A DNA stretch of 33,669 nt from Aeoliella straminimaris (GTDB taxonomy: Bacteria > Planctomycetota > Planctomycetia > Pirellulales > Lacipirellulaceae): assembly GCF_024054565.1 (NCBI RefSeq), contig NZ_JAMXLR010000078.1, positions 1 through 33,669 on the forward strand. Reading direction: 5' to 3'. The notes beneath the pieces were generated by a model. The model was given only the letters and a program-made list of their open reading frames with translations, had not been told where the DNA came from and searched no databases. Both the position numbers and the translations under genes were made by a program. Below, in pieces: positions 25,475 to 32,913 of the stretch (within the stretch, counting starts at the first letter, position 1; each line of letters starts with the position of its first letter).

Positions 25475-26749
25475 CTACAGGTCGTCCATACCGGTGTGAT
25501 TCGTGATCAAGGTTCGCAGTTTCCGTCGCAACACGGCGTAGCTGTAGAACCGTTTGCCGAGCGTGAAATTCGTGTCCACCATATTCTCGCGGTATTCGGT
25601 GTCCTCGATCAAGCGCCGCACCTTGGAGATGACATCCCGCGTCAGGTAGCCGTTCATCGTGATGACATCGAAACCGCGCGGTTCGATGTCGCTGACGAAG
25701 ATCGAGTACCGGTTCACCAGGGCCGGCTTGCGGTAGTAAAAGGCCTCGATCAAGGCGTTGCCGAAACCCTCATACAAGCTCGGATAGGTGATAATGTCCG
25801 CGTGCAAGTAAGCGTCCGACAGCAAGTAGACCTTCTGGCCATTCTCATTGTAGCCCCGCTCCTCGCCAATGCGTTCGGGAATGTACAATAGTTGCACTCC
25901 CTGGTTCTCTGCCATCTCCTGCAGTGCGTGCAGGTATTCGTCGCCTTCGTCGCCCGACTCGTGCGAGATAACCAGCTTGCAACGCGGGTTCTTAAGTGCA
26001 CCAATCAGGGAGATGGCGTGCTCGATGCCTTTGCGAGGCACGACGCGCGTGGGTTGCAGGAACAGGATGTCGTCGGGCTCGATGCCAATCGATTCGCGGA
26101 AGTCGGCATTGAAGTCGTCCATGCCCGGCGGCGGCGTATCGAAGTCGAGCACGTTGGGCACCAGGATCGACGACACCCCGCGGCGGTGCGAGAGCGCCCG
26201 CTGGGCCTCGGAGTTGATCGTCACATGCTGAATCGATGGCAGCGTGCAAGGAAATGCCATTCGCAACAGGTCGCCGCAAGCGTTGACGCTGAACCGGTCG
26301 CGCTCCCAGTAAAAGTCGTGATGGTGGGCAATGGTCGGGAAGTTCGTTTCGGCGACGAACATGGCAATTGCCACGCCCAGGGGAATGTTCATCGGAATGG
26401 TCATCGCGTTCTGCACGATGATAATTTCGATCTCGAACTTCCTTGTGAAGTCGTAGAGCTTTCGCTTCAAGTGGTCGGCCAGTGCGAAGATGCGGCGGCT
26501 AACTTCCGGATCGCGCGAAACCTGTCCGAAGCACCGCTCGTTGATCCACTGAATGTCGGAATGACCAAAGTAAGCGTGCGGCACCAGCATGCTGATCTCG
26601 GGGCTGGTGTCCAGCTTGCCGCCGTACCAGTAACTCACGTGGCGGTGGTCCCACAGCAGCTTGGCCCATTTGGCTGCCTCGAGAGAGACACCGTCGGTGC
26701 CCGCAAAGCGGGTACCAACGAAGCCTATGTTGTGGCCTAGTTGCGACAT
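25475..26749 (-). CDS. GT4-type glycosyltransferase, candidate MggA
   Basis: A 424-residue GT-B enzyme. The N-terminal half has GFVGTRFAGTDGVSLEAAKWA, the acceptor-side loop typical of GT4. The C-terminal half has LFLQPTRVVPRKGIEHAISL, ISHESGDEGDEYLHALQEMA and the donor-binding EX7E region YPSLYEGFGNALIEAFYYRKP. In planctomycetes, mannosylglucosyl-3-phosphoglycerate synthase (MggA) adds mannose from GDP-mannose to the GpgS product; this gene's position between the HAD and phosphorylase genes makes it a candidate, but the other glycosyltransferase gene (27835-29415) cannot be excluded. The ATG at 26749 (MSQLGHNIGFVG) begins right at the Rossmann fold; longer readings run into an Arg-rich non-conserved stretch. 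No ribosome site is seen. A gap of 190 bases separates it from the HAD gene, so it may have its own promoter. Confidence 0.8.
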   Translation of the reverse strand: MSQLGHNIGFVGTRFAGTDGVSLEAAKWAKLLWDHRHVSYWYGGKLDTSPEISMLVPHAYFGHSDIQWINERCFGQVSRDPEVSRRIFALADHLKRKLYDFTRKFEIEIIIVQNAMTIPMNIPLGVAIAMFVAETNFPTIAHHHDFYWERDRFSVNACGDLLRMAFPCTLPSIQHVTINSEAQRALSHRRGVSSILVPNVLDFDTPPPGMDDFNADFRESIGIEPDDILFLQPTRVVPRKGIEHAISLIGALKNPRCKLVISHESGDEGDEYLHALQEMAENQGVQLLYIPERIGEERGYNENGQKVYLLSDAYLHADIITYPSLYEGFGNALIEAFYYRKPALVNRYSIFVSDIEPRGFDVITMNGYLTRDVISKVRRLIEDTEYRENMVDTNFTLGKRFYSYAVLRRKLRTLITNHTGMDDL

Positions 26750-26939
26750 AGCACTGAAGGTCTTAGTGGTGGCAGTGTAGCGAAAAACTCTTTGGCGACG
26801 GTGCAACGCAGCCAAGCAAGGCAAACGCCACACCCGAACTGCCTGGAGACGCTGACTCGGTCCACCAAGCCAACGATCAACGGGGGCGACGCACACGATG
26901 CTCTCGACGCGGGGGAGCATCGATCGACTCAAATGTAAG

Positions 26940-27830
26940 CTACGTTGCTTCAGGGGCAAGGCGTAAAATAGGCAAAATCTGCCGCAAATCCGTTACTACC
27001 GCGTCAGCCACCACTCCGGCCACCAGGGCATCGCCTTCGCGAAGCCGCAGACTGCGCGCATCGCCAGCAAACAATACGGTCCGGAACCCCACGGCGGCCG
27101 CCGGTGCTACGTCGTTCCGCATATCGTTGCCAACGTACAGCGTCTCGCCCGGCGCGATGCCACGGCTGGCTAGTGCCTCGGCCGCGCGGTCATAGAGCCA
27201 CCGCCCCGGCTTCGCCTGCAGGTGCTCGTAGCTCCAGACGCAAAGCTCATCGGCAAAGCCAAACTCCACGAGCGACTTGCCACCCAGCGCGGGAAACAGC
27301 TCGCGTGTGAACGCCTGCGCGTTGCTCACAATGCCAAGCGTAAGCCCAGCACTGTGAATTTCCGCAAGGCAGTCAACCAGTCCTGGCATCGGCCAGACGG
27401 GGTTCACTCGAGTTTCGTACTCGACGGCCAGTCGCTCTAGTTCCACGTCTTCCAGCGTGTAGTCGATCGAGCCATTCTCTGGCAGCCGCGCGAGCACCTG
27501 GCGCCACACCTGATGGATGTCGACTTCGGGATACTCATACTCCGAGGCCGCATGCTGACGCTTGATCTCGTCGTGCAGCATGGCCACGATGTCGTCGCCC
27601 ACGCAGCAGGTGAGAACCAGCCCCGCTTCCTCGCACGCCTCCGCGGCTGCGTCGCCTCGACTGGCTCCGCTGGTCAGGCTGATGTCGCCACTAGCGCTGA
27701 TGAACAGCGTGCCGTACACGTCGAACAGCACCGCCCGGATGCCCTCGATCACCGGCGTCTTGGGTGTCGTGTCGGTGGGCAGCGGCTCGAGCGGCTGGCT
27801 GTTTTGACGAATGATATCGGCAGGCGTCAC
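26940..27830 (-). CDS. HAD-family hydrolase, candidate sugar phosphatase
   Basis: Cytosolic HAD-superfamily enzyme of 296 residues. Motif I is AVLFDVYGTLF, motif II LGIVSNAQAF, motif III lysine in LQAKPGRWLYDRAAEAL, and motif IV the acidic pair in YVGNDMRNDVAPAAAVGFRTVLF. It resembles haloacid-dehalogenase/phosphatase proteins with a helical C1 cap. The start is GTG at 27830, with GAGGAG 7 bases upstream and 4 bases after the stop of the preceding glycosyltransferase gene, so the two are tightly coupled; an ATG at 27872 would overlap that gene. By context it may dephosphorylate glucosyl- or mannosylglucosyl-3-phosphoglycerate (an MggB-like step). That is inference: the R. baltica MggB is described as novel, and I cannot tell by eye whether it is related to this protein. 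Confidence 0.8.
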   Translation of the reverse strand: MTPADIIRQNSQPLEPLPTDTTPKTPVIEGIRAVLFDVYGTLFISASGDISLTSGASRGDAAAEACEEAGLVLTCCVGDDIVAMLHDEIKRQHAASEYEYPEVDIHQVWRQVLARLPENGSIDYTLEDVELERLAVEYETRVNPVWPMPGLVDCLAEIHSAGLTLGIVSNAQAFTRELFPALGGKSLVEFGFADELCVWSYEHLQAKPGRWLYDRAAEALASRGIAPGETLYVGNDMRNDVAPAAAVGFRTVLFAGDARSLRLREGDALVAGVVADAVVTDLRQILPILRLAPEAT

Positions 27831-27834
27831 GCAG

Positions 27835-29415
27835 CTACTCCTCGAACCGGATCGCATGCACGCGGTCGACATTCAAAAAGTGCTCGAGAATCCTCGCCCC
27901 GCCCGGTGCTGGCTGAATATCGCTGGGTGGCGGATCCGCCATCACCGTGGCGTAGGTCTCGCCCAACAGCCGGCCGATAGCGTCCAGCGAGTACCGCTCG
28001 CGCACCACCGAGGCATTCTGCTCGATGACCTCGGTGGTCTGGGCGGTTGCCGAGAGTTGCGACTCGAGCTGAGGGTTGGCGGCGAACAACTGCTCGCGAA
28101 AGCCGCTGGGATCGTTCACGGCCGCGCGAATCACTTGCTCCTGGAACCGGCTGGGCAGAAGCGCGAAATCCACCGAGTTGTCCGACATCACCTTGTCGAT
28201 GGTTCCCGTGACCTTCGACTCCTCGGCCGTCGGCACCGCGTAGGCTTCGCAGGCCCACTGGTAGGCAATCTGCATGACCTCCGACAGGCTGGCCCGTTGC
28301 TCGATCAGCTCCAGCGGAATCTGCAGCGATTCGTACAGCCCTGGGAACTGGATGCCGTACGACTTGAAGTCGCGGGTGATGCCGGGCAGATCGCGGCCGA
28401 TGAGCGGTTTGCCGGCCATCGGTGCTTCGAGGAACACCATGCCGAAGCCCTCGGCCACGCTGGTGGTGATCATCTCGTCGGCGGCGGCCAGCACGCCCAG
28501 GAACTGCGACGTGCCACCGCCACAGGTGTTCCACAGGCAACGCAGTTCGAGCGACTCGGACAACGCCTGCCAGCGTTGATACGAGGGTTGCTCCAGCGGG
28601 TTCTCCGGCGCCAGCGTCAAGGCGTGCCAGGTATCCTCGGGACTGATGGCTGCGTGCAGCAGCATCTCGCCCAGGTTCTTGCGGCGGATACCTCGCACGG
28701 GATACACCACCAGGCGCGACGACTCGGGGATGCCCAGCTCTCGGCGGACCTTGGCGCCCACCTCGTCGCGTGATTTAAGTTCTGGGAATTCCGCCACGGG
28801 GTTCGGCAGCGTGTGCAACCGCTCGGTCGGCACGCCGGCTTCTGAGAGTAGCTCGCGGTCGCGGCTGGTGAGCGTGGCGTAGTGAACCCCGGCGCCGGTA
28901 GGATACTGCCGGACGGCAATCTTCTGCGGATCGTCCGTGCCCCAGGCCACGGCCAGGTGGCGGTAGTTGGCCGGGCGGAAGTCCTCGGCGAAATCGTGAA
29001 TCTCCAGCAGCAGCCGGTAACCCCGCTGGGCCAGCAGCTTCACCGCCCCGGGCCACGATATGTTCTTGCCCAGCGAGTGATTGTGAATGTGCAGCAAGGT
29101 ATCGTCGGGCGCGAAACCCTGCTCGGCGAGCTTTTCCGCCACCGCGTCCGCCAGCTGCTCCTCATACAGATTGGGCAGCAGCGAGTAGTCCAACGACTCC
29201 AGCGGCATCAGCACTTCGTCGAACGGCACCAGCGAGCCCGACTGGATGTCCTCCCACAGCTTGGGGGGCCAACCTTCGTGGCGACCTCCGTACAACACTC
29301 CAACGCGTTGGGGCCGCTGATTCGCTTCGAGTTGGGCAAGGGCACGAAGTTGATTGACGATCACCTGCGTCACGCCACCGGCGTTCAGGTGATAGTGGAC
29401 GAATACGACTTGCAT
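27835..29415 (-). CDS. GT-B glycosyltransferase, first gene of the cluster
   Basis: A 526-residue GT-B-fold glycosyltransferase, probably cytosolic. The N-terminal part starts MQVVFVHYHLNAGGVTQVIVNQL, the classic acceptor-side glycine loop; HIHNHSLGKN and LLLEIHDFAEDFRP follow. The C-terminal part has VVYPVRGIRRKNLGEMLLHAAIS and the donor-site TTSVAEGFGMVFLEAPMAGKPLIGRDLPGI, the GT4-like E-x7-E region. The last ~130 residues are an extra helical extension without a recognised domain. Its sugar donor and acceptor are unknown; it could add the mannose of mannosylglucosylglycerate or make a different conjugate. It is the first gene of the run 29415 to 22383, and the HAD gene follows after 4 bases. 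The ATG lacks a ribosome site. Confidence 0.8.
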   Translation of the reverse strand: MQVVFVHYHLNAGGVTQVIVNQLRALAQLEANQRPQRVGVLYGGRHEGWPPKLWEDIQSGSLVPFDEVLMPLESLDYSLLPNLYEEQLADAVAEKLAEQGFAPDDTLLHIHNHSLGKNISWPGAVKLLAQRGYRLLLEIHDFAEDFRPANYRHLAVAWGTDDPQKIAVRQYPTGAGVHYATLTSRDRELLSEAGVPTERLHTLPNPVAEFPELKSRDEVGAKVRRELGIPESSRLVVYPVRGIRRKNLGEMLLHAAISPEDTWHALTLAPENPLEQPSYQRWQALSESLELRCLWNTCGGGTSQFLGVLAAADEMITTSVAEGFGMVFLEAPMAGKPLIGRDLPGITRDFKSYGIQFPGLYESLQIPLELIEQRASLSEVMQIAYQWACEAYAVPTAEESKVTGTIDKVMSDNSVDFALLPSRFQEQVIRAAVNDPSGFREQLFAANPQLESQLSATAQTTEVIEQNASVVRERYSLDAIGRLLGETYATVMADPPPSDIQPAPGGARILEHFLNVDRVHAIRFEE

Positions 29416-29606
29416 GGGTTGAATCGCGCTATGGCAAACCGAAGCTTCTCACTCTAGCCATCCAAAGAGGCCACGACGAAACGGGCATCTGGGGGGGCAG
29501 CGCCAGTGCGATTAGTTCGGCTTGTCGAAAGTCTGGGGGGGCAGCAAGGGCAGCTTGCAATGCCCTACTATCTTCCCCCATCCGGCCAAGATGTTCAACT
29601 CGCCTT
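29416..29606. other. Upstream region of the glycosyltransferase cluster
   Basis: No gene is seen. It should hold the promoter of the minus-strand cluster. A 14-base direct repeat TCTGGGGGGGCAGC occurs at 29488-29501 and 29532-29545, 44 bases apart. No clear -10/-35 pair stands out. Confidence 0.4.
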
Positions 29607-29647
29607 AAAAAAACAGCGAGGAACCGCCCCTAAGAAGCGGTTCCTCG
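29607..29647 (-). terminator. Strong intrinsic terminator of the DUF2513-like gene
   Basis: Perfect 11-base stem: CGAGGAACCGC (29617-29627) and GCGGTTCCTCG (29637-29647). On the minus strand the stem is followed by a run of seven T (29607-29613). It lies 27 bases after the stop of the DUF2513-like gene. Confidence 0.93.
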
Positions 29648-29674
29648 TTGTGGAGTTTCAACTGATTTTCGCAA

Positions 29675-30286
29675 CTATACCAAGTAGATCGGCAGCTGAA
29701 CGCCAACGTTCGGCTCCATGGCGTCCGTCTCGGTGCCGTTGTAGTAGTAGTCGGTATCGTACAGCCGCTCGCGCCAATCGGCACGCTCGCGATAGTCGGG
29801 AGCCGTCCGGACCAGACGCAGGTCGTCTTCCACTTCCACGATGTTGCGGTCGTACTGATTGCCGTTCAACCGACGCATCGCTTCGTCCCGGCGGTAGTAG
29901 GGACGGTACGCGCGACGCGGCACGCGAGTGTAGCCCAGCGTGGCCGACTCGACAGCCCACTTGGTCAATACCGTGCGGATCACCGTGAGCGACAGACCGC
30001 CGGTCCGCTCCAGCACCACGGTCTTGGCATCGCGCCAGCGAGCATCGCTGCGGCACAGCTCGAGCAGTTCGATGCCGGCGTTGGTCAACCGGACACAGGT
30101 CGAACCATTGGTGGCCCGCTCGATGTCCTTCACCAGGCCCGCATCCACCAGCAATCGCAGGTGGTAGCGCAGGCGATCGTCGGCCTCGTTGGCCAAACCA
30201 CTACGCAGGACGTTAATGGCACATTCGGTTCCGTGGGCTTCCAGATCGAACAACAGTTGCCGACACAAGTCGATATCACGTTTCAT
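29675..30286 (-). CDS. DUF2513-like protein with Tyr/Arg-rich C terminus
   Basis: A 203-residue cytosolic protein. The N terminus MKRDIDLCRQLLFDLEAHG, followed by DDRLRYHLRLLVDAGLV, a short turn and VRLTNAGIELLELCRSDARW, matches the winged-helix-like DUF2513 family, often found on phages and mobile elements; function is unknown. After about residue 125 an unusual extension follows, rich in Tyr, Arg and Asp (RRAYRPYYRRDEAMRRLN, YDTDYYYNGTETD), which is not part of the family as I remember it. The ATG at 30286 has GGAGG about 10 bases upstream, which decides against an earlier in-frame start at 30391. It has its own strong terminator. Confidence 0.78.
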   Translation of the reverse strand: MKRDIDLCRQLLFDLEAHGTECAINVLRSGLANEADDRLRYHLRLLVDAGLVKDIERATNGSTCVRLTNAGIELLELCRSDARWRDAKTVVLERTGGLSLTVIRTVLTKWAVESATLGYTRVPRRAYRPYYRRDEAMRRLNGNQYDRNIVEVEDDLRLVRTAPDYRERADWRERLYDTDYYYNGTETDAMEPNVGVQLPIYLV

Positions 30287-30618
30287 CGGGGTGCACCTCC
30301 ATTTGCACACAAGACGGGGTGGGTCGCCAACATGCCGCGGCGGGGCGCGATGTCGGCCAAGTGAATACGGGGGGGCGGCGCTCCGCCACATCGGGCCAGC
30401 GCCAAGCGGCAGACATCTTCGTCCGAATAGCGATCGAGGGTCAATAGCGGTTTAACAGCTAGCGTTTCCTGCTAGCACCGCCAGCACCAAAACTCGCAAC
30501 CCGCGCACAAATTCCCCGTAGCTACCGTCGCCAGACGGTGGCCCCCACCATCAACGTCAACAGGAGGAATCTCGCGGACCGCGTGGCGGTCCGGCTATTG
30601 CGGCTCGTTGGTTTTGGG
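30287..30618. other. Intergenic region with small hairpins
   Basis: No gene is seen. Three small inverted repeats are present: GCTAGC/GCTAGC (30458-30463 and 30471-30476), ACCGTC/GACGGT around a 4-base loop (30524-30539), and GGACCGC/GCGGTCC around GTG (30576-30592). The last lies 27 bases beyond the stop of the HTH gene and could be its transcript end, although there is no T-run. Confidence 0.4.
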
Positions 30619-31644
30619 TCAACTTCCGGGATCTAGATTCGTGGGCCCAAAACTCCCTGGCCCTTTCGTTGGCGACGTCTGGCAAACCGCTGCTTTTTCC
30701 GACGTTTGTAACGACTCCGAAGAGTTTGTCCCCCCGCGTTGTTCCCCGCATGGTTCCGAGGCCGATGCAGAAGTTGACTCAGCGCGTTGTTTCCTGATCA
30801 CCCCGATCAAGTCGTCGCGAAATTTCTGCAGCGCCTCCCAATCGACCACCGGGCCGGGCGCTGGCCGCTTGCCGTACCGCGCCGGGTTGAGCTTCTCCAG
30901 ATTCCTGGCCGACTGCTGCCACGTCTGTCCGCGCGGCGGAACCCACTTCGGCGACGCGACCGGCCCATCCATCGGCGGCAACGTCTCCGGCTCAGCCTCA
31001 GGCGGTGCAACGGAAGGATTTGGTGCGGCATCCTTGGAAGAGGCGTCGGAAGCATCGTTTGAAGAGGCATGGGCGGCATCCGTCGCGGCATCGCTGGTGG
31101 CAAAGTCGCTGGTCGTTTCCCCCGGCGCATAATCTCTCGGCGACCAAACAGGTTCGTAGGGTGGCAGGGTTTCCCCCGGCGTGGCGGAAAGCTCCGGCAC
31201 CAGGTTCACGAACGCCTGATCGATCTTCCGGCCGAGGTACGCCTCGTCCTCGCGAAACACGGCGGCGTTCAGCACCGCATCTTTGACCTGCCCGGCGAGT
31301 TTCACCAGTTCCACGCGCGTGAGCGTCACCTTATCGGCCGCATTGGCCGCATCCCGTCGCGCTTGCCGCTCCAAACGCCGTTTCTCCTGCCGATCAAGCA
31401 ACCAAGCCGCCGCCCGCCAGTGCGTGTCCGCCTTCCGCTGGATGGCCTGCAGCGGCTTGAGCTGCACCGCCATCTCCGCCCTCCGCACGCGGAGGTCGAA
31501 ATCTTCGTCAACCGTGCGCTCCCGCTTGATCGTCTTCCGATCGCAATCGACGTAGCGAGCAATGCTGGCCATGCTCATCCCGGCCGATAACAGCGCGGTG
31601 ATTTCACCTTTTTTCACATCGTCCAACACTCGTGGTCGTGCCAT
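30619..31644 (-). CDS. Helix-turn-helix protein with disordered C terminus
   Basis: A 341-residue protein. Residues about 6-43 form a helix-turn-helix of the resolvase/homeodomain-like type (KKGEITALLSAGMSMASIAR then VDCDRKTIKRE), expected to bind DNA. A basic helical region follows (LKPLQAIQRKADTHWRAAAWLLDRQEKRRLERQARRDAA). The second half is low-complexity and probably disordered: Asp/Ala/Ser repeats (SDFATSDAATDAAHASSNDASDA), Pro-rich stretches and a Ser/Thr tail. The N-terminal layout recalls phage small-terminase or DNA-packaging proteins, but no decisive motif is seen. The ATG at 31644 (MARPR) has GGAG 9 bases upstream and is preferred over an ATG at 31692. It lies next to a cluster of REP-like hairpins. 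Confidence 0.75.
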   Translation of the reverse strand: MARPRVLDDVKKGEITALLSAGMSMASIARYVDCDRKTIKRERTVDEDFDLRVRRAEMAVQLKPLQAIQRKADTHWRAAAWLLDRQEKRRLERQARRDAANAADKVTLTRVELVKLAGQVKDAVLNAAVFREDEAYLGRKIDQAFVNLVPELSATPGETLPPYEPVWSPRDYAPGETTSDFATSDAATDAAHASSNDASDASSKDAAPNPSVAPPEAEPETLPPMDGPVASPKWVPPRGQTWQQSARNLEKLNPARYGKRPAPGPVVDWEALQKFRDDLIGVIRKQRAESTSASASEPCGEQRGGTNSSESLQTSEKAAVCQTSPTKGPGSFGPTNLDPGS

Positions 31645-31777
31645 TTTTCGGTTCTCCAGCTCTCGAGGAATGTAAACATGCGTACACTTCATGCTGCATC
31701 CCCGTTATACCCCGCAGAGTGTAAAAAAATGAGCACAAACCAAGCAGAAACGCCGAGTTTTCACGTGGATATCCCTC

Positions 31778-31823
31778 GTTCCCACGCTCCGCGTGGGAAC
31801 ACCTGTCCGACCGCTCCGCGGTC
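31778..31823. repeat. REP-like double hairpin
   Basis: GTTCCCACGC (31778-31787) and GCGTGGGAAC (31791-31800) form a perfect 10-base stem with loop TCC. Nine bases on, GACCGC (31809-31814) and GCGGTC (31818-31823) form a second stem, again with loop TCC. The first hairpin matches a dispersed REP-like sequence I recall from many bacterial genomes. Confidence 0.7.
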
Positions 31824-31839
31824 ATTGATCCCCCGCACC

Positions 31840-31879
31840 GTAGGCCGTAACAAGCCCCGCGCAGTTACGGCAGGCCTAC
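31840..31879. repeat. Second REP-like hairpin with a bulge
   Basis: GTAGGCCGTAAC (31840-31851) pairs with GTTAC (31864-31868) and GGCCTAC (31873-31879), with an unpaired GGCA. The loop is 12 bases. The sequence resembles a common planctomycete dispersed repeat (GCCGTAACAAGC... type), recalled from memory. Confidence 0.6.
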
Positions 31880-31929
31880 AGAGATCATGAAACAGAAGGC
31901 AACGAAGGAAACAAAGAAGGCAGTGCCAA

Positions 31930-31977
31930 TTAAAGGGGACATTCTACTTTGCCCAATAAGTAGAATGTCCCCTTTAA
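31930..31977. repeat. Perfect 20-base inverted repeat
   Basis: TTAAAGGGGACATTCTACTT (31930-31949) and its exact reverse complement (31958-31977) are separated by 8 bases (TGCCCAAT). It lies 5 bases beyond the stop of the membrane protein gene at 31983. It could be a transcript-end structure for that gene, or a REP-type element; similar GGGGACATTCTACTT sequences are, as I recall, linked to RAYT transposases, and a RAYT gene lies 0.9 kb away. Confidence 0.85.
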
Positions 31978-31982
31978 CTCCC

Positions 31983-32507
31983 CTAGTTTTTGGACCAGAC
32001 GGCACCTTGCGCTCTAGACCAAATGAGAACTGAAGTAAAAGCCACGGACAGATATCCAAGTGCTAGCCCAACAGTGCTCGCCACAACCCAAATTGGCCAC
32101 GGGTCGTCGAGATTCCACCAACAATAAACTTGTATGTACAACATCAAGTGTGGGCCAAGGAAACCGGCCGACACAAGACAGGTGATGAAAACGATTTTAC
32201 CAGTGGGAGACGTTAGGGTATTGATTGGCAATCTCACCGCCAATAGCAACCACCAGACTCCACCGGCGATCAGATAACACAAACACAATTGCCTAATCTC
32301 TGATCTAGTGGATGTGTATGTAGCGATTACACCAGACAGGATCCCAACGAGGAAAGTAACGAACAGAAGTTCCTTGAGTGTGATCCCGCAAGAAAGCCGT
32401 CTTGGCACATTGATTGACAACAAAAGGAGTGTGGGAGGGATACCAGTCAGTGAAACTACGAAAACCCCAACTAATTGCCCACCGAACGACGGTCCCTCCT
32501 CAATCAT
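31983..32507 (-). CDS. Hypothetical membrane protein, lower GC
   Basis: A 174-residue integral membrane protein that I do not recognise. About five hydrophobic segments are visible: VGVFVVSLTGIPPTLLLLSI, ELLFVTFLVGILSGVIATY, LCYLIAGGVWWLLLAV, IVFITCLVSAGFLGPHLMLYI and WVVASTVGLALGYLSVAFTSVLI. It ends in a short basic tail. Base composition is clearly more AT-rich than in the genes to the left, suggesting acquisition. The ATG at 32507 is the first possible start; the frame stays open for about 22 codons upstream without another start codon. A perfect 20-base hairpin follows the stop, and the remnant gene at 32578-32803 lies just upstream on the same strand. Confidence 0.7.
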   Translation of the reverse strand: MIEEGPSFGGQLVGVFVVSLTGIPPTLLLLSINVPRRLSCGITLKELLFVTFLVGILSGVIATYTSTRSEIRQLCLCYLIAGGVWWLLLAVRLPINTLTSPTGKIVFITCLVSAGFLGPHLMLYIQVYCWWNLDDPWPIWVVASTVGLALGYLSVAFTSVLIWSRAQGAVWSKN

Positions 32508-32577
32508 AGTGTCTACCCAAATTACATCTGCGACTTTGTACCAATGCGTGATATGAGCGGTCTCACTCTCATGGACC

Positions 32578-32803
32578 TCACTTCCAAGTTACTGTGCCAT
32601 CATCCCCAATCGAAATATCTGAAGCGTACCCGTCACTGATACTAGAGCAACCCGTATCACACCCCTGTACTTCAACTGCATGCCACCAATCTTTGCCCGA
32701 TCGCTTCCATTCAGAAAATGGAGTCCATCCTAATTTCAGTAATTCTAAAGCAGAAATCGAGTGCGTTTGATCATAGCGATCAAGGATCGGCTCTGGCCCA
32801 CGG
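32578..32803 (-). pseudogene. 3' remnant of a gene without a start codon
   Basis: On the minus strand one frame is open from a TGA at about 32848 to a TGA stop at 32578-32580 and reads like a real protein: PEPILDRYDQTHSISALELL, then KLGWTPFSEWKRSGKDWWHA, VEVQGCDTGCSSISDGYASD and ISIGDDGTVTWK. It contains no ATG, GTG or TTG start, and its 5' end runs into the 23-base inverted repeat at 32804-32826 that brackets the RAYT gene. The simplest reading is a gene whose 5' part was lost when that element inserted or rearranged. Trp, Asp and Cys residues and the beta-like end suggest an extracellular or toxin/immunity-type domain, but I cannot name a family. Confidence 0.55.
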
Positions 32804-32899
32804 GTGCCACTGCTGGCTTGTCGACGTTTGCTTTTTTCGAATCATCAGTATGTCACACCGTTTTCAACTGGTTCGCCAGTTTGCAGAGGACCAGCAGTG
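32804..32899. repeat. Left inverted flank of the RAYT unit
   Basis: A 96-base segment. Its outer end is a 23-base sequence starting GTGCCACTGCTGG (32804-32826), and its inner end is GACCAGCAGTG (32889-32899). CACTGCTGG and CCAGCAGTG at its two ends can pair, making a long-loop hairpin. Both ends recur in inverted order in the right flank. Confidence 0.75.
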
Positions 32900-32913
32900 C
32901 TCTGTGGGAAGCC

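Noticed and set aside
31865..32059. 64-codon minus-strand frame overlapping the hairpin and the membrane gene end
   Set aside because: It runs through the 20-base inverted repeat and repeated purine-rich DNA and overlaps a better gene.
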